From contig WJYK01000013.1 in NCBI GenBank assembly GCA_009668225.1, positions 1 to 64,000 on the forward strand: a stretch of 64,000 bases of DNA. Reading direction: 5' to 3'. Below the pieces are notes generated by a model, which saw only the letters and a list, made by a program, of their open reading frames with translations, searched no databases and was not told the DNA's origin. Both the position numbers and the translations under genes were made by a program. This DNA comes from Enterobacteriaceae bacterium RIT693. GTDB taxonomy: Bacteria > Pseudomonadota > Gammaproteobacteria > Enterobacterales > Enterobacteriaceae. Below, piece by piece: positions 57,929 through 64,000 of this stretch. The stretch's first letter is position 1. Every line of letters begins with the position of its first letter.

Positions 57929-58780
57929 TTAACTTAATATGCCAAACGTTGAGCAAATAACGCCGAAGACCATCATGGCAATGATGAGAGACACCGTGTA
58001 TTTCCCTTTAAGCTTTTTCACCAGGAAGAACACGCCCAGTGAAAAAAGCAGCGTGAGCAGGTTTGGGGCAACCTTATCGAACATCTCCTGTACAGGGATA
58101 GACTGCTCTCCCACCGCGATAACCAGCGGCGTAGAGATCTTCACCGTGGTGGCGATGAGCGAGCCGAGCACCATCACCCCGACGACGTTGGCAACATTCG
58201 AAATACGCTGAATAATATTCGAATTCTTTGACTGCTCGATTAAATCAACGCCTTTGTTATAGCCATAGTGGATAAAGAAGTATTTAGAACCGACATTCAC
58301 GATATTAAAGAGAATAAACATCAGTATCGGCCCGATGATATTTCCCTGAAGTGCAAATGCCGCACCGATGCTGCCGCAAATAGGCAGCCAGGTAAATTTC
58401 AACAGGCTGTCGCCTAAACCTGCCAGCGGGCCCATCAGCCCGGCCTTGACGGAAATAACCGCATCCTTTTCTTCTTCCGTGGTTTTTTCTTCCAGCGCGG
58501 CCGTTACGCCCAGGATGAGTGCCCCGGTATTGATCTGGGAGTTATAGAACTTTAAATGCCGCTGCATGGCCCGTGCGCGGGTTTCCCGATCTGCATTTTC
58601 ATAGAGCTTATCGAGCACCGGGATCATACAATGCGCGAAGCCGATGGTTTGCAGCTTTTCATAGTTATATGAAAAGGACATGCTCTGAATATTCCAGAAT
58701 ATACGGTTAAGATCGGTTTTAGTCAGTTTTTTATCGGAGGTTGTACGCTCAACGTTATTATAAGATGTTATTTCACTCAC
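57929..58780 (-). CDS. Mannose-family PTS IID component
   Basis: A 283-residue PTS EIID. Family features are LTKTDLNRIFWNIQSMSFSYNYEKLQ at the N-terminus (in parts: DLNRIFW, YNYEKLQ), MQRHLKFYNSQ, GLMGPLAGLGDSL and several C-terminal membrane helices. With IIC it forms the transport channel. GTG start at 58780, overlapping the IIC stop by 4 nt. Confidence 0.92.
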   Translation of the reverse strand: MSEITSYNNVERTTSDKKLTKTDLNRIFWNIQSMSFSYNYEKLQTIGFAHCMIPVLDKLYENADRETRARAMQRHLKFYNSQINTGALILGVTAALEEKTTEEEKDAVISVKAGLMGPLAGLGDSLLKFTWLPICGSIGAAFALQGNIIGPILMFILFNIVNVGSKYFFIHYGYNKGVDLIEQSKNSNIIQRISNVANVVGVMVLGSLIATTVKISTPLVIAVGEQSIPVQEMFDKVAPNLLTLLFSLGVFFLVKKLKGKYTVSLIIAMMVFGVICSTFGILS

Positions 58781-59565
58781 AGGTCGTACTCCTCTTCGGA
58801 TTCTATTTTAGCCGGTTTATTATTTTCAACCTGTTTATTGTTGATGCCGTTGGCCCAGGCCATGTCGTAAAGCACGGCGAAGGCCAGGGCGATAAAGGTG
58901 ATCGGAATAATCGGCAGTTTTAAATAAGTGGTCAGCATGAAGCCGAGCAGGAAAAAGAACCAAATTCTTCCTTTTAGCAGCATCAACAATAAAATACAGA
59001 CGCCGATAGCAGGGATCATTTTAGAGGCCACGCCCATACCGGTTAAAATACTGGCTGGAATGGCATCTAATACTTTACTGACCAGCTCGCTGCCAAAATA
59101 GATGGCGAGGAAGCAGGGAATAGCTCTTATCAAGAACCAAAGTGGGGTCGAGAAATAGTGGATTTTAACCAGCCCCCGGTAATCGCCGGAGAGGATAGAC
59201 TTTTCGGCCCAGACGTTTAAGAAACTGGCAAAAGAACGCCAGATAATTAAGAGCTGCTGGCACAAAATCGACACCGGCACAGCAAGGGCTATTCCGGCGG
59301 CTATCCCGCCTTTGGAGGCAATGCCCAGTGCGACACCAATGATTGAACCGGCAATAATATCCGGCGCAGAGTAGGCTCCCACGTTGCCGATGCCCATCCA
59401 GACCAGCTCAAGGGTTGCGCTGATGGCAAGCCCCTGAACCATATCGCCCATAATCATACCGGCTACAGTTCCTGTAAGCAGGGGCCGCCGGAGCATTTGT
59501 GGCCCTACGTCGTCTATTGAGCAGATACCTGCCCAGATAGCGACCAGAATGGCTTCAATTAACAT
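58777..59565 (-). CDS. Mannose-family PTS IIC component
   Basis: A 262-residue polytopic PTS EIIC with LIEAILVAIWAGICSIDDVGPQMLRRPLLTG (quoted in part: SIDDVGPQML, RRPLLTG) and LELVWMGIGNVGAYSAPD. ATG 59565 is chosen: GGGAA lies 8 nt upstream and it gives the family start (MLIEAIL). The longer frame from GTG 59625 adds 20 residues without support. Confidence 0.92.
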   Translation of the reverse strand: MLIEAILVAIWAGICSIDDVGPQMLRRPLLTGTVAGMIMGDMVQGLAISATLELVWMGIGNVGAYSAPDIIAGSIIGVALGIASKGGIAAGIALAVPVSILCQQLLIIWRSFASFLNVWAEKSILSGDYRGLVKIHYFSTPLWFLIRAIPCFLAIYFGSELVSKVLDAIPASILTGMGVASKMIPAIGVCILLLMLLKGRIWFFFLLGFMLTTYLKLPIIPITFIALAFAVLYDMAWANGINNKQVENNKPAKIESEEEYDL

Positions 59566-59662
59566 AATTATATTTCCCGGTGATGGCGCTATACCCGTCA
59601 TATTTAAAATTGCACGGCTGTTCACTGCAATTTGAACGATTCCGGGGAGCGGCGTGATGCAA

Positions 59663-60136
59663 TTAATCCAATAATGATTTCAATTCAACAATGGTGTCTT
59701 TGGGCACCATTTGTATTTCTACTGCAATATTTCTGGAAATCAGTGATTTAAAGGCCTGCTCTTCTTCTGGCGTAACGGCGACGGCGCGGGACAGGCTTTT
59801 GCGCCCCTCATGCATTCTCATGCCGCCGACGTTTAATTTATTAATATCCAATCCATTTTCGACCAGGGCATTAACGTCGACACTGTTGGTGAACAGCAGC
59901 ATTGTTCTTCTTTTAATTTCTGTTTTTTTCAGGATATCAATAAATTTTTGTACGCCGAAAACCTGGACTTTTAATTCTGGAGGTGCCGACATGGAGATGA
60001 CAGACTGCTGCACGGTGTCGTTCGCCACTTTATCGTTGACGATCAGTATTTGTTCAATATCGTGATTTTTAACCCAGGTGGTAATCACCTGGCCATGAAT
60101 AAGGCGGTCATCGATTCTTGCAAGATTAATAGGCAT
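59663..60136 (-). CDS. Mannose-family PTS IIB component
   Basis: A 157-residue cytoplasmic phosphocarrier. The phospho-acceptor His is in RIDDRLIHGQVITTW (residue ~14). ILIVNDKVANDTVQQS and LNVGGMRMHEGRKSL are family blocks. It hands phosphate from IIA to the incoming sugar. ATG 60136 has AAGGA 6 nt upstream. Confidence 0.92.
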   Translation of the reverse strand: MPINLARIDDRLIHGQVITTWVKNHDIEQILIVNDKVANDTVQQSVISMSAPPELKVQVFGVQKFIDILKKTEIKRRTMLLFTNSVDVNALVENGLDINKLNVGGMRMHEGRKSLSRAVAVTPEEEQAFKSLISRNIAVEIQMVPKDTIVELKSLLD

Positions 60137-60147
60137 GGTGTGTCCTT

Positions 60148-60579
60148 TCAAAGTTCGGTTGATGATTCCCGTTCGGTTTTTAATAAATTACCGACGTTGA
60201 AACCGCTATCAGGAAACATGTCTTCAATGAGGGTTGCGATTTCATTTAGCGGTAAATCACGGTTGTTAAACACTTCCAGCAAGGTGGGAATATTGAAACC
60301 ACAGAATAAAAAAATATCATTCTGGGTTAACAGGAGTTCGCTCGCTAAATTACAAGGCGACCCGCCCATCATATCTACCAGAATAAGTACGCCATTACCC
60401 TGATTAAGCGCCTGGTAGGTTTCTCGTAGTGAAGTGCGAGCGTTATCAATCGAGGTATCTTCCTGAATTAATACCACCGCAACGTGGTTTTGCTTACCCA
60501 CAAGCATTTCGGCGCAGGTTAGCGCCCCCTCGGCAAAGGGGCCATGGCTGACTAAGATGACCGGGATCTCGGTTGGCAT
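60148..60579 (-). CDS. Mannose-family PTS IIA component
   Basis: A 143-residue EIIA with the phospho-acceptor His in VILVSHGPFAEG (residue ~11) and the conserved VLILVDMMGGSPCNLA (~67). It takes phosphate from HPr. First gene of the operon IIA-IIB-IIC-IID-phosphatase. The sugar is not evident; the IIA and IIB are separate proteins, as in fructoselysine, sorbose or amino-sugar systems. Confidence 0.92.
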   Translation of the reverse strand: MPTEIPVILVSHGPFAEGALTCAEMLVGKQNHVAVVLIQEDTSIDNARTSLRETYQALNQGNGVLILVDMMGGSPCNLASELLLTQNDIFLFCGFNIPTLLEVFNNRDLPLNEIATLIEDMFPDSGFNVGNLLKTERESSTEL

Positions 60580-60633
60580 TATCTCTCCCTGTATAGTTTT
60601 TGGTTACAATATTACTTTATTTTGTTGTGTTTA

Positions 60634-60650
60634 AAGTAATGTTATTACTT
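60634..60650. promoter_or_regulatory. Palindromic operator candidate for the RpiR-type regulator
   Basis: AAGTAAT-GTT-ATTACTT is a perfect 7+7 bp palindrome 55 nt upstream of the IIA start, and another ATTACTT lies at 60611-60617. Such repeats suit a dimeric regulator of the PTS operon, most simply the RpiR-family protein encoded next door. Confidence 0.5.
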
Positions 60651-60801
60651 CTATCGAGAAAAGGGCGTGATGAGAAGAGCCTTGTCTTCGTTTTGGGAAA
60701 TCGATCACTTTTTTAAACATCGACAGCGGTGGCGATACGCCAGAATACCGTGTTGAAGCGGAATAATGTGAGGGACGGGTGTGAAGCCTTGCGTTGGCGG
60801 G

Positions 60802-61653
60802 CTATGGCTTATTGTTTAGGTTGTAAAAACGTTCGGCTCGCGTTTGGCTCTGTTTTAGTAAGCGTTCGTCGTATTGCTGGATAAACAGGTTAGTCACCAG
60901 CATATTGATCACCGAAAGCTGTGACATTTTGGAGCGAATCGGAATGAGTCGAGAAATGCTCTCGGTAGAAATGGTATGCAAGATGAGCCCCGCGAGGGCG
61001 GATACGCGGCTTTGCCCCATACGTGTGATCGCGATAGAGGGAACGCCAAGCTGCTGTGCCAGCGTCAACAGCTTCACGGCTTCGTGGTTATCACCGGAGT
61101 GCGAAATAATAATCAGCAGATCGTCTTGATCTAAAGTGTTTACAATATTGAATTGAATACTGTAATCGAGGTGGCAGCTGACATCTTTCTTTATTTTTAT
61201 CAGCTGATATTCTAGCTCTTTACCTACCAGACCACTGCTTCCTGCCCCGTAGATAGCAATTTTATGGCTTTCCCTGATTAACTTGCAGGCGCGTTTGAGC
61301 TGCTCCGGATTCATCATCGCATGGGTTTCATCGATGGATGATTTTTCTATCAAATGAATTTTTGCGTTTACGGCTTCCAGCGAATCATCAATATTTATAT
61401 CTTCTTGTAAAACGGACTCGTGATGTTTTGCTCCGGACGAAGTCATTAAGTCAATTTTAAGATCGCTAAAGCCCTGGTAGCCTAATTTATGACACAGACG
61501 CAGAATAGTGGTAGTGCTGACCTCATTGGCTTTCGCCAGCGTCTGGATGCTCATATTTTTTAATGATTGCTTATTCGCAATAATGTAAGCCGCGACGCCG
61601 CGCTCTTTAGCGGATAATCCGTCATTTACTTCGCGCAATTTTAGGTCAAACAT
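60802..61653 (-). CDS. RpiR-family regulator (HTH-SIS)
   Basis: A 283-residue regulator. The N-terminal ~75 residues are an RpiR helix-turn-helix (MSIQTLAKANEVSTTTILRLCHKLGYQGF in two halves: IQTLAKANEVSTTTILR, LCHKLGYQGFSDL). The C-terminal SIS sugar-isomerase fold (~120-260) has KIAIYGAGSSGLVG and LLIIISHSGDNHEAVKL, which bind phosphosugars. It lies just upstream of the PTS operon on the same strand and likely controls it in answer to the phosphorylated sugar. Confidence 0.9.
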   Translation of the reverse strand: MFDLKLREVNDGLSAKERGVAAYIIANKQSLKNMSIQTLAKANEVSTTTILRLCHKLGYQGFSDLKIDLMTSSGAKHHESVLQEDINIDDSLEAVNAKIHLIEKSSIDETHAMMNPEQLKRACKLIRESHKIAIYGAGSSGLVGKELEYQLIKIKKDVSCHLDYSIQFNIVNTLDQDDLLIIISHSGDNHEAVKLLTLAQQLGVPSIAITRMGQSRVSALAGLILHTISTESISRLIPIRSKMSQLSVINMLVTNLFIQQYDERLLKQSQTRAERFYNLNNKP

Positions 61654-61764
61654 CTAACACCTTTCATCGGATAAGAATGTTATTTCGTCGCCCATAGTAC
61701 AATCTCGTACAGGGGTTATCAAATACGTGCCCGTTCAGTTTTTTTTGCCTGGATCATGAACAAT

Positions 61765-62706
61765 TCACCCGTCATGTTTTCCGCTCTTCGCTGAATTTTG
61801 GCTCTGTTTTTCCTGCTTCCGCTTGGCCTCGGCCTTCTTCTTGTTGCTCATATCGTTGCGGATCTGCGCGTGGCTGATAAGCGCAAAAATAAACGTTCCG
61901 CCGCAGATATTCCCGGCCAGGGTGGGCAGTGCGAACGGCCAGAAAAACTCGCTCCAGTGCAGCGTGCCGTTGAACACGAGATAGAGAATTTCAACCGAAC
62001 CAACCACGATATGGGTTAAGTCACCCAGCGCGACCAGCCAGGTCATCAGCACGATAACGAAGATTTTTGCCGAGCCCGCGGCGGGGAACATCCACACCAT
62101 GGTGGCGATGATCCAGCCGGAGATCATGGCGTTGGCAAACATCTCGCCGGGCGGGTTTTCCATCACCTTCATGCCGATGTCGTCGAAGGCGTTTCGGGTG
62201 GACTCGTCAAATATCGGCATATATTCGAAGGCCAGCGCCGCCAGCGCGGTGCCGACGATATTCCCGAGCAGCACAATGCCCCACAGCCGCATCAGCAGCC
62301 AGAAATTGCTCGTGGTCGGATGCTGCATCACCGGCAGCACGGCGGTAACGGTGTTTTCGGTAAACAGCTGCTGGCGAGCCATGATGACGATGATAAAGCC
62401 GAAGGTGTAGCCGAGATTTTCCAGCAGGAAATTGCCGGGCACGCCGACCAGGTTAACGTGAAAAATGCCTTTCGCCAGCAGCGAGGCGCCCATCGACAAA
62501 CCTGCGGCGACGGCCGACCAGAACAGCGCCATGCCGTCGCGCTCCAGCTCTTTTTGCCCGTCCTGACGGATGTGCTCGTGGATTGCCATCGCGCCGGAGG
62601 GCAGGCGGTCTTCATCCACCTCGATTTGCTTGCCGCTCGACTTCTCGTCGCTGTCGACTTCCAGTTCGTCGGTTTTGGCTATTTTGTCGTTCTCGATCTT
62701 GTTCAT
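61765..62706 (-). CDS. yfdC: FNT-family inner-membrane protein YfdC
   Basis: A 313-residue protein matching E. coli YfdC (310 aa). A charged cytoplasmic N-terminus (~60 residues) precedes six membrane helices of the formate/nitrite transporter fold (GLSMGASLLAKGIF; GYTFGFIIVIMARQQLFTENT; LGNIVGTALAA; GDLTHIVVGSVEI), and a Lys/Glu-rich tail ends it. FNT proteins are pentameric anion channels; the substrate of YfdC is unknown. Confidence 0.93.
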   Translation of the reverse strand: MNKIENDKIAKTDELEVDSDEKSSGKQIEVDEDRLPSGAMAIHEHIRQDGQKELERDGMALFWSAVAAGLSMGASLLAKGIFHVNLVGVPGNFLLENLGYTFGFIIVIMARQQLFTENTVTAVLPVMQHPTTSNFWLLMRLWGIVLLGNIVGTALAALAFEYMPIFDESTRNAFDDIGMKVMENPPGEMFANAMISGWIIATMVWMFPAAGSAKIFVIVLMTWLVALGDLTHIVVGSVEILYLVFNGTLHWSEFFWPFALPTLAGNICGGTFIFALISHAQIRNDMSNKKKAEAKRKQEKQSQNSAKSGKHDG

Positions 62707-62908
62707 TAGAGCAATTCCTGGTCAGAAAGCGTTCACTTAAGCGTAGCGGTTTTTAGCCCACCGCTTTGCCGAATGGGAATAATCGCTCCTGCTTTGATCT
62801 GAGTAAGCGTATTAACTCTAATGGAGTAGTTTAAGGTGCCGGGGCAACCTGAAGAAAACGGGGCGGTATGATATGCTTAGCGTCACCCGAGACAAGGAGC
62901 GCCTCCCG

Positions 62909-63514
62909 ATGCTACAAGCCCGACAATTGACCTGCCAGCGTGATGAACGCACGCTGTTCAACGCGCTGTCGTTTAGCGTTGAGCCAGGCGAAATGGTGCA
63001 GGTAGCGGGCAAAAACGGCGCGGGTAAAACCACGCTGCTGCGTATCCTGGCCGGGTTGGCGCAGGCCGATGAGGGCGAGGTTTTCTGGCAAAACCAGCCT
63101 TTGCGCCGCCAGCGCGATAACTTCCACGGCGACTTGCTGTGGATTGGCCACCAGCCGGGCATCAAAGCCGTTCTCACGCCTTTTGAAAATCTCACCTTTT
63201 TTCATGCCGATGCTGTTGAAGAGCAGCTGTGGGCCGCGCTCGAGCAAACCGGGCTGCTCGGTTTTGAAGATTTACCCATCAACCAGCTTTCAGCCGGGCA
63301 GCAGCGCCGCGCCGCGCTCGCTCGCCTTTGGCTTTCCTCGGCAAAGCTCTGGCTCCTCGATGAGCCGTTTACCGCGCTGGACGCCGCCGGTATTGAACGC
63401 TTAACCCAGCGCCTGCAGCAGCATGCCGAAGCGGGCGGAATGGTTATCCTCACCAGCCATCAGCCGCTTAGCTGTTCTGTACGCCAGATTCATTTGCAGG
63501 AAACTCACCCATGA
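62909..63514 (+). CDS. ccmA: Haem exporter ATP-binding subunit CcmA
   Basis: A 201-residue ABC ATPase of cytochrome c maturation. Walker [12 protein letters not shown] (~residues 32-42), signature LSAGQQRR (~136), Walker [13 protein letters not shown] (~155) and the switch His in ILTSHQPL are intact; WIGHQPGIK is CcmA-typical. With CcmB and CcmC it powers release of holo-CcmE. ATG 62909 has AAGGAG 9 nt upstream and gives the family start. It overlaps ccmB by ATGA. The tri-haem cytochrome in this window would need this pathway. Confidence 0.95.
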   Translation: MLQARQLTCQRDERTLFNALSFSVEPGEMVQVAGKNGAGKTTLLRILAGLAQADEGEVFWQNQPLRRQRDNFHGDLLWIGHQPGIKAVLTPFENLTFFHADAVEEQLWAALEQTGLLGFEDLPINQLSAGQQRRAALARLWLSSAKLWLLDEPFTALDAAGIERLTQRLQQHAEAGGMVILTSHQPLSCSVRQIHLQETHP

Positions 63515-64000
63515 TAAGGCGCATTTTTTGGCGTGAGCTGCAGGTGGTGTTTCGTCGTGGGGCTGAAATCGCTAACCCGCTGTGGTTCTTCCTGATTGTG
63601 ATTACGCTGTTCCCGCTCGGCGTTGGCCCGGAGCCTCAGCTACTCGCGCGTATTGCGCCGGGGATAATCTGGGTCGCGGCCCTGCTGGCCTCGCTGATGG
63701 CGATGGACAGGCTATTCCGGGACGACTTTCAGGACGGCTCGCTGGAGCAACTGATGCTGATGCCGGTGCCTTTGCCGCTGGTGGTGCTGGCGAAAGTGAC
63801 CGCTCACTGGGTGGTCACCGGGCTGCCGCTGCTGCTGCTTTCCCCGCTGGCAGCCTTGCTGCTCGGGCTGGATTTCTACGGCTGGCAGGTGATGGCAGCC
63901 ACTTTACTGCTGGGGACGCCGACGCTGAGCTTCCTCGGCGCGCCCGGCGTCGGGCTGACGGTTGGGCTGAAGCGGAGCGGGGTATTGCTCAGTCTGCTGG
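63511..64000 (+). CDS. ccmB: Haem exporter membrane subunit CcmB (partial)
   Basis: The first 163 codons of CcmB are present before the window ends; the stop codon lies outside. The sequence begins [17 protein letters not shown], followed by [21 protein letters not shown] and [20 protein letters not shown], closely like E. coli CcmB (220 aa). Inner-membrane ABC permease partner of CcmA, from whose last codons it starts. Confidence 0.95.
   Translation, partial: MIRRIFWRELQVVFRRGAEIANPLWFFLIVITLFPLGVGPEPQLLARIAPGIIWVAALLASLMAMDRLFRDDFQDGSLEQLMLMPVPLPLVVLAKVTAHWVVTGLPLLLLSPLAALLLGLDFYGWQVMAATLLLGTPTLSFLGAPGVGLTVGLKRSGVLLSLL

Noticed and set aside
56658-61700. An integrated island at tRNA-Arg
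   Set aside because: argW is an integration hotspot in E. coli, but I found no integrase gene and no repeat of the tRNA 3' end in the window.

Overview
The window is a chromosomal segment of a member of the Enterobacteriaceae. It keeps a gene block known from Escherichia coli (lysV-val tRNAs, gltX, yfeC, alaWX, pdeA/yfeA, nupC, mntH, ypeC, yfeO, glk, ypdAB, alaC, ypdK) and scattered close relatives of E. coli ymjA, yaiL, argW, yfdC and ccmAB. The order differs from E. coli and there is much accessory DNA (ipdC, a polyamine-oxidation cluster, a Tad locus, alpha-type fimbriae, a mannose-family PTS), so it is not Escherichia. An Enterobacter, Cedecea or Kosakonia-like genus fits, but the species cannot be fixed from this sequence alone.

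Layout. 1-2.9 kb: tRNA-Lys and three tRNA-Val (minus), gltX, yfeC, two tRNA-Ala. 3.1-7 kb: a c-di-GMP phosphodiesterase (pdeA) followed by a membrane diguanylate cyclase. 7-10.2 kb: nupC, mntH with MntR and Fur-like sites, ypeC. 10.3-16.3 kb: aldo/keto reductase, indolepyruvate decarboxylase, yfeO, glk with a Cra site, ypdB. 16.3-18 kb: ypdA. 18.16-18.65 kb: a non-coding element of about 497 bp with a mirror-symmetric inverted-repeat architecture. 18.7-24.8 kb: DUF1479 protein, alaC, the tiny gene ypdK (not a long ORF), a cupin, a DHA2 drug-efflux MFS and an orphan pxpA. 25-33.5 kb: a probable polyamine-use cluster with an APC permease, a soluble Cache-domain protein, a GntR/FCD regulator, an aminoaldehyde dehydrogenase, a SnoaL-like exported protein, a Tat-exported flavin dehydrogenase resembling spermidine dehydrogenase and a tri-haem cytochrome c.

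33.5-46 kb: an orphan promoter/terminator pair (candidate sRNA), then a complete Tad/Flp pilus locus headed by a ToxR-like tail-anchored regulator: flp, tadV, rcpCAB, tadZABCDEF, an unknown gene, tadG. The prepilin peptidase gene tadV carries an uninterrupted run of 11 G exactly over its catalytic GxGD motif, a strong candidate for a slipped-strand (phase-variable) switch. 46-52 kb: a six-gene alpha-type (CS1/CFA-I-like) chaperone-usher fimbria. The two loci form a 17 kb surface-attachment region.

52-56.7 kb: RluA-family pseudouridine synthase, ymjA, a fragment of a HlyD-family efflux adaptor next to an unknown gene, two small exported proteins, two Nudix hydrolases, yaiL and tRNA-Arg (CCT). 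56.8-61.7 kb: a mannose-family PTS operon (IIA, IIB, IIC, IID) ending in a protein tyrosine phosphatase and preceded by an RpiR-type regulator with a nearby perfect palindrome. 61.7-64 kb: yfdC, ccmA and the start of ccmB, which runs off the window.
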